64,000 nt of DNA, from NCBI GenBank assembly GCA_020025755.1, contig JAHHRO010000002.1:1-64000 (forward strand), written 5' to 3'. The translations under genes and the position numbers were made by a program. Positions 1 through 10,296 of the stretch are shown here, piece by piece (position 1 is the stretch's first letter; the number at the start of each line of letters is the position of its first letter). The stretch is from Butyricicoccus sp. (GTDB lineage Bacteria > Bacillota > Clostridia > Oscillospirales > Butyricicoccaceae). The notes beneath the pieces are model-generated. The model saw nothing but the letters and a program-made list of their open reading frames with translations. It made no database searches and was not told where the DNA came from.

Positions 1-350
1 AGGCTGTTGTAACCACTGCAAAGAAGTCGGTTGCAAACTTTAAGCTCCGTGAAGGCATGCCGGTTGGCGCAAAGGTTACCCTGCGCGCAGACCGTATGTG
101 GGAGTTCCTCGATCGTCTGTTCAATGTGGCTCTGCCGCGTGTACGTGACTTCCGTGGTATCTCTGCAAACTCTTTCGATGGCCGCGGCAACTACGCATTC
201 GGCCTCAAGGAGCAGCTGATTTTCCCGGAAATCGCTTATGACCAGATCGACAAGGTTCGTGGTATGGATATCATCATCTGCACCACTGCGAACACTGACG
301 AAGAAGCACGCGAGCTGCTGACCCTGATGGGCGCACCGTTCGCGAAGTAA
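1..350 (+). CDS. rplE: 50S ribosomal protein L5 (C-terminal part)
   Basis: The reading frame is open from base 3 and the 5' end lies outside the window. The visible 115 residues are the C-terminal two thirds of L5, with the family segments [23 protein letters not shown] and [12 protein letters not shown], ending in LMGAPFAK. L5 binds 5S rRNA in the central protuberance of the 50S subunit. The next gene is rpsZ, 16 bp downstream behind a strong ribosome binding site, which is the normal spc-operon order. Nothing looks damaged; only the window edge truncates it. Confidence 0.97.
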   Translation, partial: AVVTTAKKSVANFKLREGMPVGAKVTLRADRMWEFLDRLFNVALPRVRDFRGISANSFDGRGNYAFGLKEQLIFPEIAYDQIDKVRGMDIIICTTANTDEEARELLTLMGAPFAK

Positions 351-366
351 GAAGGAGGAGAATTCA

Positions 367-552
367 ATGGCTAAGAAGGCAATGGTACTCAAGCAGCAGA
401 AGACTCCGAAGTTCTCAACTCGTCAGTACAACCGCTGCAAGATCTGCGGCCGTCCGCACGCTTACCTGCGTGATTTCGGTATCTGCCGTATCTGTTTCCG
501 TGAGCTGGCTTACAAGGGTCAGATCCCGGGTGTTCGCAAGGCTTCCTGGTAA
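367..552 (+). CDS. rpsZ: 30S ribosomal protein S14, zinc-binding type Z
   Basis: This 61-residue protein has four zinc ligands, C24, C27, C40 and C43 (CKIC and CRIC), around the typical [21 protein letters not shown] core. That is the short zinc form of S14 found in Firmicutes, which sits in the head of the 30S subunit. It follows rplE with a GGAGG-type site (about 353-358). In almost all relatives rpsH is the next gene. Here the gene is followed by two hairpins and then by sugar-catabolism genes, so it is the last gene of the upstream ribosomal transcript. Confidence 0.97.
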   Translation: MAKKAMVLKQQKTPKFSTRQYNRCKICGRPHAYLRDFGICRICFRELAYKGQIPGVRKASW

Positions 553-580
553 GCAGGAGCTTTTCCAAAGCGACTTTCAA

Positions 581-610
581 AGCGCACAGCTTCGGCTGTG
601 CGCTTTTTTC
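581..610 (+). terminator. Rho-independent terminator after rpsZ
   Basis: AGCGCACAGC (581-590) pairs perfectly with GCTGTGCGCT (595-604) around a TTCG tetraloop and is followed by a T-run (604-609). This closes the rplE-rpsZ transcript and separates it from the inserted catabolic genes. Confidence 0.9.
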
Positions 611-634
611 GTATAACAGTTTTTCTGTGTAAAT

Positions 635-666
635 AAAAACCACCTGCTCAAAGACAGGTGGTTTTT
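635..666. terminator. Second, bidirectional terminator hairpin
   Basis: AAAAACCACCTG (635-646) pairs with CAGGTGGTTTTT (655-666), giving a 12-bp stem with A and T flanks on the two sides, so it can end transcription on either strand. It backs up the first terminator 25 bp upstream. Confidence 0.8.
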
Positions 667-697
667 ATCGTATGAGGAGGCAGAGGTAGACAAAAGG

Positions 698-782
698 TAG
701 TGTTGAAGGCATGTGTACTTACTGTATAATGAAAAGGAAAAGCATTCAACACTAGTGAATTTGGTTACTTTATAGTGTCGAA
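698..782. repeat. Operator-like repeats around the PTS-operon promoter
   Basis: TAGTGTTGAA (698-707) overlaps the -35. Its exact reverse complement TTCAACACTA lies at 745-754, and a one-mismatch direct copy, TAGTGTCGAA, at 773-782. The two arms of the perfect 10-bp inverted repeat flank the -10, so they cannot act as a transcript hairpin and look like DNA binding sites. Which protein binds is unknown; the regulator encoded at 896 is the obvious candidate. Confidence 0.5.
703..730 (+). promoter_or_regulatory. Sigma-A-type promoter of the sugar-amine PTS operon
   Basis: TTGAAG (703-708), a 16-bp spacer and a perfect TATAAT (725-730). It is the best promoter between the terminators and the regulator gene at 896. 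I could find no -24/-12 element here, although regulators of this family normally work with sigma-54. Confidence 0.7.
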
Positions 783-895
783 GCCAGTCAAATTTTTTAT
801 AGTTAGTGTCTGTTTTTGATTGAACTACAGACATAGTATTGTTTCAATTATATAATCATATCGTCAAGAGGCGATATTTTATCAGGAGGTACAAA

Positions 896-3640
896 ATGAA
901 TCAGGTCACATCTAAACAACAGATTTATAATTATCTTTATAAAATATCGCATGAGTATCTATTGGATCATCTTTCTGATTTTACTACAATTACAATCAGC
1001 AAAGAACTGAATATCTCACGTTCATTGACTTCACAATATCTCAATGAGTTGGTGAAGGATCAGAAAGTAATTAAAATCAGTTCCCGTCCAGTATATTATC
1101 TGTCTAGAGGAAACTTGGAACAGATCTATCATGTTATTTTAAAGGATAATGAATATCTTTCTGTACAAGAGTTGCTCTCTGAACTCAAGAATCATACACC
1201 GGAACTAAAGGATTTTCAAAAGGTAATTGGGTGTGAAGGAAGTTTAAGTTATGCGATTTCTCAAATCAAGTCAGCCCTTTTATATCCAGATGGTTTACCT
1301 ATGATACTTTATGGAGAAAAAGGATGTGGAAAGACATATCTTGTTCGGTGCATGATCGAATTTTGCCAGAATAATTTACATACCAAACAGCCAGTTCAGC
1401 TATATATGAAAAGAATAATGCCAAGAGAATGCGCCAATGAACAAATGAAAGAGCTGTTTGGATACGAACAGGATGGACAGATCCATAAAGGAGTGTTGGA
1501 AAAAGCAGAAGGGCAGTTGCTGTGTATTCAAAATGCGACTGATCTATGTGATCTTGCGCAGGAAAAACTGGCGGATTTTATCAGATATGGTAAATTTACG
1601 AGGCTCCGCAATGATTTGGTGCAGGTGCAAAGTAAGTTAAGAATAGTATTATGCGCTGAGAAAGATCCGCGTACAATATTAAATCCCAATTTGTTGCTGA
1701 ATATTCCGATTTTATGTCATATTCCAGGTTTATCAGAGCGAAGTGAGGATGAGCGCACGCAATTGGTGGTTCATTTTTTTCAACAGGAGCAAAAGCGATC
1801 TAAACGCCATATTCTCATTTCAGAGAAGCTAAAGCATTTTCTCGTTGATCATCAGTTTGAAATCAATATCAATGAGCTCGAAAAATCGGTTAAAGCCATT
1901 TGCGCCAATGCATTTGCAGAAGCACAGGACAGAGAGGAAATGGAGGTTCGGATCTATCATTTACCAATCTATTTGCTGAAGCAGATCAGCATTGACCGAT
2001 ATGAAAAAGATGATGATATCTTTGTGCGGATTGATTCTTTTGAACGCCATGAATTAGGCGAAAAAATATTGCATATGTGGGAGCAGATGCTACAGGCCTA
2101 TTTAGATATGGAGGAAGGAAAATATTCTATGTCTCGTTTCTTTGAACTGGGACAGGAAGCAGTTCGGCATTATTATGATATTCTTGTTTTTGATGAATCC
2201 TATCGAGATGTTCGAATAGATGTAATGAAGAATATTGTAATTGATGTGCTCAATGTAATTAAAAATATAAAAAATATTGTTTTACCTGTAAACTGTGCAT
2301 ATGTCTTGACGCGTATGATTATTTCCACAGGTCGTAATACATCACTGCTGAACCAATGGGAGGCAGCGCATCAAAAAGAAATTCGGGAATGCCTGCAAAA
2401 AATGTCTGAAACATTAGTTGATGAGTCTATTATTGCTAGTCAAATTGTAAAACAGCTGCAAACAGCAATCAATATTCCGTTATCAGATATGAATAAGATT
2501 TTTTTGATGCTCAATATTCGTATGTACAACAAAGATCTCCGCGCACAAGATACGCTGGGAATTATTTTAAGCCATGGATATTCTACGGCATCTTCAATTG
2601 CAGATGCTGCAAATTCACTCTTGGGAATGTATGTGTTTGAAGCGATTGATATGCCTCTGGATACACCGGTTGATGAGATTAGCCATAAACTTAATGTGTA
2701 CATTCAAAATAATACATATCTAAAAAACATTATACTTCTCGTGGATATGGGATCATTAGAAGGGTTGGGAGATGGACTCGCCGACAGCGTGAATGTGGGT
2801 GTTATCAATAATATTTCAACCTCTTTAGCACTGAATATAGGGGATAAGATTATGCAGCATTATAATCTTGAAACCTTGTTGAGTGAAGCGTGTGCAGAAA
2901 ATCAATGTCATTATAAGGTACTATCTCTTGCTAAAAGGGACAAGGCAATTGTATTTACAAACGATGTAGGGGTTGCAGTCAGTCAAAAGCTGAGCCAGTT
3001 ATTCCGAGACAGCCTACCAAGAAGCATTGACTTGAAGTTTATTGAGTATGATTATGATACCTTGATGAAGAACAAAAAGAGTGATTCACTCTTTGAAAAG
3101 TATGATGTTGTACTGATGGTCAAACCCTATAATTTAAAACTCAAGCGTGTTACAAGTGTTTCGCTGGAAGAGATCATGAGCTTTAAGGATATTGATGTGG
3201 TGAATCATGTATTGCGTCCATACCTTGATGAAGCAGAAATCGAAGAATTTAATAGGCGGCTGCTTAAAAATTTTTCGATGCAGTCGGTTATGGAGAACCT
3301 TACCATCTTGAATGCACCGAAGCTGCTGGATTTTGTCAGTGATGCAGTACAAGATCTACAGTTGCTGATGCAAAAGAAATTTCAGAGTCGAACGATCATT
3401 GGTATTTATATCCATGTTTGTTTTTTGGTAGAGCGTGCGGTTACCAAAACAACATTTGATAAGTGTGAAAATTTATCAGAATTTGTTGCACAGCATGAAG
3501 ATTTTATTGAACAGGTACATCAGAGCTTCGATGTGCTGCTGCGGCATTATCATATAGAAATGCCGATTTCTGAAATCGCTTACTTATATGAATATATTTC
3601 TAATGATGATCGGGAGGTGCTGGGTGAAGATGAATTTTAG
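896..3640 (+). CDS. LevR/GfrR-like PRD regulator with degenerate sigma-54 AAA+ domain
   Basis: The ATG at 896 has AGGAGG six bases upstream (884-889), so the 19 residues before it in frame are not used, giving 914 residues. Order: N-terminal winged helix (about 1-70), AAA+ domain with Walker A GEKGCGKT (140-147), PRD1, a mannose-type IIA-like domain with ILSHG (His at about 560), a IIB-like part and PRD2 (IYIHVCFLVERAV). Such proteins sense PTS phosphorylation and activate sugar PTS operons. In the AAA+ domain the GAFTGA loop that contacts sigma-54 is replaced by DGQIHKG (about 193-199), and the Walker B acidic pair reads QN in CIQN (210-213). Loss of sigma-54 activation is therefore likely. 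Its 3' end overlaps the epimerase gene. Confidence 0.88.
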   Translation: MNQVTSKQQIYNYLYKISHEYLLDHLSDFTTITISKELNISRSLTSQYLNELVKDQKVIKISSRPVYYLSRGNLEQIYHVILKDNEYLSVQELLSELKNHTPELKDFQKVIGCEGSLSYAISQIKSALLYPDGLPMILYGEKGCGKTYLVRCMIEFCQNNLHTKQPVQLYMKRIMPRECANEQMKELFGYEQDGQIHKGVLEKAEGQLLCIQNATDLCDLAQEKLADFIRYGKFTRLRNDLVQVQSKLRIVLCAEKDPRTILNPNLLLNIPILCHIPGLSERSEDERTQLVVHFFQQEQKRSKRHILISEKLKHFLVDHQFEININELEKSVKAICANAFAEAQDREEMEVRIYHLPIYLLKQISIDRYEKDDDIFVRIDSFERHELGEKILHMWEQMLQAYLDMEEGKYSMSRFFELGQEAVRHYYDILVFDESYRDVRIDVMKNIVIDVLNVIKNIKNIVLPVNCAYVLTRMIISTGRNTSLLNQWEAAHQKEIRECLQKMSETLVDESIIASQIVKQLQTAINIPLSDMNKIFLMLNIRMYNKDLRAQDTLGIILSHGYSTASSIADAANSLLGMYVFEAIDMPLDTPVDEISHKLNVYIQNNTYLKNIILLVDMGSLEGLGDGLADSVNVGVINNISTSLALNIGDKIMQHYNLETLLSEACAENQCHYKVLSLAKRDKAIVFTNDVGVAVSQKLSQLFRDSLPRSIDLKFIEYDYDTLMKNKKSDSLFEKYDVVLMVKPYNLKLKRVTSVSLEEIMSFKDIDVVNHVLRPYLDEAEIEEFNRRLLKNFSMQSVMENLTILNAPKLLDFVSDAVQDLQLLMQKKFQSRTIIGIYIHVCFLVERAVTKTTFDKCENLSEFVAQHEDFIEQVHQSFDVLLRHYHIEMPISEIAYLYEYISNDDREVLGEDEF

Positions 3641-4463
3641 GAATCGACTTTGCGGAATGAATGCACATTATCGTTTCTATTCACTGGAACGATTCTTTCA
3701 GGAGATGCACAAAAGATCGATTGAACAAGTAGAAATTTGGACAGGTCCTATGCATTTTTTTGTAGATGCCTATGGAAATGATGATCCTGCATATCTGATT
3801 GAATTAGCGAATAAATATGAGGTGAAAATCGTTGGGATCTGTCCGGAACAGACGAATCCAAAGCCTAATAACATTGCTTCTCCCACACGACAGAAAGAAA
3901 TCTATCAGTATTATTGTCGTATGATCGATATTGCACATACAGTGAAAGCCCAACATGTGTTGATTACAACGGGATGGGCCTATTATGATGAACCAGAAGA
4001 AGAGGCTTGGAAACGCTCCTTGTCTATGGTGTATCGTATCTGCGAATATGCAAAATCTCAAGGTATTTTGATGGCAATGGAAGCATTGCAGCCGGATGAA
4101 TCCATTTTAGTAAACTCAGTTGATGATCTACGTCAATACATGAAGGAATTACAGCATCCATCTTTAAAGGTTTGTATTGATTTTGGGGCTATGGCACGCG
4201 CAGGAGATACCATTCAAGCCTATTTTGATGCATTTGGCAACGATGTTATACATACGCATTTTGTAGATGGCAGCCCAACAGGACATCTTGCATGGACAGA
4301 TGGTACGCGTGATTTGGAAATGGATTTGGTTTGCTTGGAAAAGAATCAATATAACGGATATCTATCGCTGGAAACAGCGACTGCAAGATATTATGAAAAG
4401 CCTTGGTTAGCAGAAGAAAAAACTTTAATGGCATTTTCAAAAATCAGAAAGGAGAGAGTTTGA
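3624..4463 (+). CDS. Sugar-phosphate isomerase/epimerase, TIM barrel (FrlC-like)
   Basis: The start is either GTG 3624 (6 bp after GGGAGG at 3612-3617) or ATG 3630; both lie inside the end of the regulator gene, indicating translational coupling. The roughly 279 residues form an AP-endonuclease-2-type barrel with the expected metal ligands: Glu in MAMEAL, Asp in VCIDFGAMA, His in HTHFVDGSP and Glu in LSLETAT. Relatives include tagatose/psicose epimerases and the fructoselysine 3-epimerase FrlC. Next to a SIS deglycase, an FrlC-like role (feeding an isomeric sugar-amine into the pathway) is the best guess. The substrate cannot be read from sequence. Confidence 0.8.
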   Translation: MKMNFRNRLCGMNAHYRFYSLERFFQEMHKRSIEQVEIWTGPMHFFVDAYGNDDPAYLIELANKYEVKIVGICPEQTNPKPNNIASPTRQKEIYQYYCRMIDIAHTVKAQHVLITTGWAYYDEPEEEAWKRSLSMVYRICEYAKSQGILMAMEALQPDESILVNSVDDLRQYMKELQHPSLKVCIDFGAMARAGDTIQAYFDAFGNDVIHTHFVDGSPTGHLAWTDGTRDLEMDLVCLEKNQYNGYLSLETATARYYEKPWLAEEKTLMAFSKIRKERV

Positions 4464-4877
4464 ATGCGGCATTTTATTCTCGCTAGCCATGGAACATTTT
4501 CGCAAGGGATCTATAGTTCTGTGAAGATCATTATGGGTGAACAAGAGAATGTGCATATCATCACAGCTTATGTTGAGGAAGGACAGGACATTAAAGATCT
4601 GGTTTCAAAGACATTGAAAGAGATCCCGCAGGGGGAGGAGATCATCGTCTGTACAGATGTTTTCGGAGGAAGTGTAAATAATGAATGGATGGTGCATGTA
4701 AATCATGCAAACGTACATCTGATTACAGGCATGAACCTGCCGCTATTGATGAACCTGTTTATGCAGGAGGAACAAGATATACAGACCCTGATTCGACAAG
4801 GTGTGAAAGAGGCAAGAGAGGGTATGATTTACTGCAATGACCGCATTGCAGAGTCACAAGAAGAAGAGGAATTTTAG
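4464..4877 (+). CDS. PTS mannose/fructose/sorbose-family IIA component
   Basis: This 137-residue cytoplasmic protein has the IIA phosphorylation site His9 in LASHGTFSQG and the family loop TDVFGGSVNNEW. It accepts phosphate from HPr-His-P and passes it to IIB. It starts immediately after the epimerase stop codon, with GGAGAG just upstream at about 4450-4456. The acidic C-terminal tail (ESQEEEEF) is not part of the core domain. The order IIA-IIB-IIC-IID is that of mannose-class systems such as lev and gfr. Confidence 0.93.
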   Translation: MRHFILASHGTFSQGIYSSVKIIMGEQENVHIITAYVEEGQDIKDLVSKTLKEIPQGEEIIVCTDVFGGSVNNEWMVHVNHANVHLITGMNLPLLMNLFMQEEQDIQTLIRQGVKEAREGMIYCNDRIAESQEEEEF

Positions 4878-4888
4878 GAGGAATTCGA

Positions 4889-5359
4889 ATGATTAAGCTA
4901 TGTCGTGTAGATCATCGTCTGCTGCATGGTCAGGTTGCTTTTTCCTGGACGAATGCTGTACAAGCAGATTGTATTTTGGTGGCAAGTGATACTGTTGTCA
5001 ACGATGAGATGTGGAAGACCACTTTGAAGCTGGGAAAGCCAGCTGGCGTAAAATTGGTAATCAAAAATATTGCGGACTCCATTCAAGCAATCAATAGTGG
5101 TGTGACAGATAAGTATCATCTGTTGATTGTTGTGCAAACAATTCATGATGCATATCGTCTGAGTAAGGAGGTTCCATCAATCCGCAGTGTCAATTTAGGA
5201 GGAGCTAAAAAGCAAGAAGGATATCGTCAAATCAGCAAGGCGATGTTTATTGGAGAGCAAGATGAGCTGGATATCAAGACGATGCTGGATCATGGGATTG
5301 CGGTCGAGATCCGCCAACTGGCAAGCGAAAGCAGTATTCCAGTACAAAATGTGTTATAG
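4889..5359 (+). CDS. PTS mannose/fructose/sorbose-family IIB component
   Basis: This 156-residue protein carries the IIB signature RVDHRLLHGQV, with phospho-acceptor His13. It takes phosphate from the preceding IIA and phosphorylates the incoming substrate bound to IIC/IID. AGGAGG lies 8 bp before the ATG. Length and motifs are normal for the family. Mannose-class IIB proteins serve hexoses, hexosamines and Amadori compounds, so specificity has to come from the operon context. Confidence 0.94.
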   Translation: MIKLCRVDHRLLHGQVAFSWTNAVQADCILVASDTVVNDEMWKTTLKLGKPAGVKLVIKNIADSIQAINSGVTDKYHLLIVVQTIHDAYRLSKEVPSIRSVNLGGAKKQEGYRQISKAMFIGEQDELDIKTMLDHGIAVEIRQLASESSIPVQNVL

Positions 5360-5394
5360 GTATTCAGTGATTCTGTAGAAGGGAGAGAAAAAAG

Positions 5395-6171
5395 ATGATA
5401 TTGCCAGCAGTTTTGATTGGCTTGGTTGCAGCAATTGGTGTATTAGGGGATCAAATGGGTTCGCTCTATATCAACCGCCCAATCGTTTTGGCCCCACTGG
5501 TTGGATTGATCCTTGGTCATGTGGAGGAGTCAATTGTAATTGGTGCAAGTTTGGAATTATTCTTTATGGGTGCAGTTAGTGTTGGTGCATATATTCCGCC
5601 GGATACCATTGTTGGCGGAGTACTAGCGACAGCTTTTGCACTTTCGACAGGAAAAGGAATCGAAACAGCGGTTACATTGGCAATGCCAATTGCACTGGTT
5701 TCACAGGCAATCGGAAATTTCTGTAATGTATTTAATTCCATCATCCTGCGTTGGACAGACCGATATGCGGAGGAGGGAAACTATAAGGGTGTTGTGTTTA
5801 CGCATTGGCTCATTGGTATGATTACAGTTGTACGCCGATTCCTGCTGGTATTCTTTGCCTTTTATTTGGGAAGCGAGGCAGTCGGCAATATGATCAATGC
5901 GATTCCAGAATTTGTGACCAATGGTATGGCTGCTGCTGCCGGCTTACTGCCTGCACTCGGCTTTGCAATGCTTATGCGCATGACGATCAATAAGCAGAAT
6001 ATACCATATTACTTCTTGGGATTTGTGCTTGCAGCTTATATGGGTGTCCCAGTATTGGGTGTTGCTATTTTAGGTCTTATTCTGGTACTAGTTAAGTTCA
6101 ATTTTTTAGATAAGAATGTTACAGTCGTAGCAGAAGCTGTACAGGAGGTGCCTGAAGATGATGACTTCTGA
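5395..6171 (+). CDS. PTS mannose/fructose/sorbose-family IIC permease
   Basis: This 258-residue, strongly hydrophobic protein has several membrane segments and the IIC hallmarks PIVLAPLVGLILGH, IGASLELFFMGAVSVGAYIPPD and VGGVLATAFA. Together with IID it forms the membrane channel. GGGAGAG precedes the ATG. Its last 14 bases overlap the start of the IID gene, so the two subunits are translationally coupled. Confidence 0.93.
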   Translation: MILPAVLIGLVAAIGVLGDQMGSLYINRPIVLAPLVGLILGHVEESIVIGASLELFFMGAVSVGAYIPPDTIVGGVLATAFALSTGKGIETAVTLAMPIALVSQAIGNFCNVFNSIILRWTDRYAEEGNYKGVVFTHWLIGMITVVRRFLLVFFAFYLGSEAVGNMINAIPEFVTNGMAAAAGLLPALGFAMLMRMTINKQNIPYYFLGFVLAAYMGVPVLGVAILGLILVLVKFNFLDKNVTVVAEAVQEVPEDDDF

Positions 6172-6979
6172 TATCACCAAAAAAGACTTGACGAAGATGG
6201 CGTTCAACCAAGGCTCTCTTGGTATGGAATTCTCATGGAACTATGAACGACAAATGCATATTGCATTTGCGATGATGGTGAACAGCAATTTAAAGAAAAT
6301 CTATGCCAATGATCCAGAGGGATATAAAGAAGCATTGGCGCGTCATGTAGAGTTCTTTAATATTACACCACAGCTGGCTCCGTTCGTGGGTGGTGTTGTA
6401 ACCTCTATGGAAGAAATGAAAGCACGCGGAGAGGTAGAAGATGAAGCGATTTCAAGTATCAAGACAGCTTTGATGGGGCCGCTATCGGGTATTGGTGACT
6501 CAATTTTTGTAGGATGTCTGCGTGTAATTGCTGTAGGAATTGGCATCTCACTTGCGCAGGCTGGAAATATTATGGGTGCGATCTTGTATTTCCTGATATA
6601 TAATATCCCATGCTTTATGGTCCGATATTTTGGCGCGCATTTGGGATATAATATTGGTTTTAATTATCTGAAAAAGATGCAGGAAAATGGACTGATGGAT
6701 AAGCTGCTGGCCGCAGCAAGCATCCTCGGTGTCATGGTAATTGGCTGCATGTCTAAGGATATGGTGTGGACTACATTGAATATCGAATTATCACGTGTAG
6801 GTGAAACAGTGACAACGCTGCAATCCATTTTAGATGGTATCATGCCAGGCTTGATTGGCCTAGGTGGTACATGGTTATATTTTTATCTCTTGAAGAAGAA
6901 GATAAATCCTGTACTTTTGATCCTTGGAACAATGGTAATTGGCGTTATTGGTTCTTATTTTGGTATTCTTGCAGGTTGA
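6158..6979 (+). CDS. PTS mannose/fructose/sorbose-family IID component
   Basis: The 273 residues include the family segments QGSLGMEFSWNYERQMHI, FFNITPQLAPFVGGVV and LMGPLSGIGDSIF, then C-terminal membrane helices. IID is unique to the mannose class and partners IIC in the membrane. The start ATG at 6158 is preceded by AGGAGG inside the IIC gene. About 80 bp of A+T-rich spacer with a small hairpin (around 7014-7033) separates it from the SIS gene. Confidence 0.94.
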   Translation: MMTSDITKKDLTKMAFNQGSLGMEFSWNYERQMHIAFAMMVNSNLKKIYANDPEGYKEALARHVEFFNITPQLAPFVGGVVTSMEEMKARGEVEDEAISSIKTALMGPLSGIGDSIFVGCLRVIAVGIGISLAQAGNIMGAILYFLIYNIPCFMVRYFGAHLGYNIGFNYLKKMQENGLMDKLLAAASILGVMVIGCMSKDMVWTTLNIELSRVGETVTTLQSILDGIMPGLIGLGGTWLYFYLLKKKINPVLLILGTMVIGVIGSYFGILAG

Positions 6980-7059
6980 TCTGTAAAATAAAAAATTATA
7001 AAGATAGATGAAAGGCAGACCAAAGGCTGCCCCGTATCAGAGAAAGGAATGGAGTATAG

Positions 7060-8055
7060 ATGATCAAGTTTAATGAACAAGCAAAGATTGATAGTGTAAA
7101 TGGAGCACTGGCTCTTCGCCCACATATCAATGAGATTATTGATGAGATCTGTAAGGCTGGTTATACCAATATTTGCTGGCTGGGGATTGGCGGTACATGG
7201 GCAAGTGGTATGCAGGCAACGATTCATATGAAGGAGATGTCTGCAATAGAGACATGGGCAGAAAATGCAGCAGAGTATCTCACGACCGGCAATAAACGTA
7301 TTGGAGAGGGTACGATAGTTGTGCTTTCTTCTGTTACAGGCAATACAAAAGAAGTCGTTGATGCAGTGAAGAAGTGTAAGGAAGCAGGTGCAAAGGTCAT
7401 TGCTTTCCTAGACTATGATAAGGCAGCACTGTTAGATTTGGTGGATTACAGTATTGTATATCCAGTCAATGAACAACTGAAGTTCTTTATGGTAGCAGAC
7501 CGCTTCATGTTCAATAATGGTGAATTTGCTGATTATGAGGATATGTATAAAGAATTTGAGCAGCATTTGGCAGCTGCACTGGTAGAGGTCGAAAAGAAGG
7601 CAGAGCCTTTTGCCATGGAATATGCCAAAAAGCACTGTGATGATGAGATCCATTACTTTGTTGGTGCAGGAAATCAGTGGGGGGCAACGTATTCCTATGC
7701 AATGTGTACTTGGGAGGAGCAGCTCTGGATCAAGACAAAATCCATTTCTGCTCCGGAGTTTTTCCATGGTATGTTTGAAATCGTAACCAAGCATACACCG
7801 GTTACAGTGTATGTGGGGGAAGATGCACAGCGTCCACTGTCCGAGCGTGTTGTAAAATTTATCCCAAATATCTGTGAAAATTATACCATTGTAGATACAA
7901 AGGATTATGAACTCAAGGGAATCAGTGAAAAGTATCGTCGTCATATTTCGCATCTGGTACTTCGCTGCATCAACAACCGCGTAGATGTACATATGGAAAT
8001 TGAAACCCGTCATCCGATGGATATTCGTCGCTATTATAGAAGATTAGACTATTAA
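7060..8055 (+). CDS. SIS-domain sugar-amine-6-phosphate deglycase (FrlB/GfrF-like)
   Basis: This 331-residue protein has two SIS lobes. The first carries the phosphosugar loop LSSVTGNTKEVVDAV; the second has SISAPEFFHGMFEIV, placed like the catalytic Glu-His region of FrlB. The C-terminus HPMDIRRYYRRLDY resembles the end of FrlB (ERRYYGGLVEY). FrlB and its GfrE/GfrF relatives split 6-phosphorylated fructoselysine or glucoselysine into glucose-6-phosphate and the amino acid. With a mannose-type PTS and LevR-like regulator this gives a gfr-like arrangement. Other sugar-amine phosphates remain possible. It is the last gene before a strong terminator. Confidence 0.82.
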   Translation: MIKFNEQAKIDSVNGALALRPHINEIIDEICKAGYTNICWLGIGGTWASGMQATIHMKEMSAIETWAENAAEYLTTGNKRIGEGTIVVLSSVTGNTKEVVDAVKKCKEAGAKVIAFLDYDKAALLDLVDYSIVYPVNEQLKFFMVADRFMFNNGEFADYEDMYKEFEQHLAAALVEVEKKAEPFAMEYAKKHCDDEIHYFVGAGNQWGATYSYAMCTWEEQLWIKTKSISAPEFFHGMFEIVTKHTPVTVYVGEDAQRPLSERVVKFIPNICENYTIVDTKDYELKGISEKYRRHISHLVLRCINNRVDVHMEIETRHPMDIRRYYRRLDY

Positions 8056-8092
8056 ATATATCAGGAATAGGAGCTTATTGTTTCGCTTCAGT

Positions 8093-8130
8093 AAATCAAA
8101 ACCGCCAGTTTAACTGGTGGTTTTGATTTT
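8093..8130. terminator. Strong bidirectional terminator ending the PTS operon
   Basis: AAATCAAAACCGCCAGTT (8093-8110) pairs with AACTGGTGGTTTTGATTT (8112-8129), one mismatch in the middle, followed by T. It closes the sugar-amine operon and isolates the glycerol genes downstream. Confidence 0.9.
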
Positions 8131-10119
<1,989 letters not shown>

Positions 10120-10178
10120 AGCTGGAGAGATTCAGGTGGAACAGGACAGCGAACGCAAAAATATAAAATAGGATCGAT

Positions 10179-10209
10179 CTGAGGCGATGGCATAGCTCCA
10201 TCGCCTCAG
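10179..10209. other. 12-bp perfect hairpin between glpK and the GlpA-like gene
   Basis: CTGAGGCGATGG (10179-10190) pairs perfectly with CCATCGCCTCAG (10198-10209) around a 7-nt loop. It has no T-run after it, so it is not an ordinary terminator. It may stabilise or process the mRNA so that glpK is expressed differently from the following genes. Confidence 0.6.
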
Positions 10210-10296
10210 TGGGTCAGATATGCTTTTGCGGAGAACAGGCTGCATCCTGCCGCCTCAAATGGAGGACATTCCCCATTTTGGAAAGGTGTGTTGTTC

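Noticed and set aside
670..895. Sigma-54 (-24/-12) promoter upstream of the LevR-like gene
   Set aside because: Expected from the regulator family, but no GG-N10-GC with the right context was found; a sigma-A promoter is clear.
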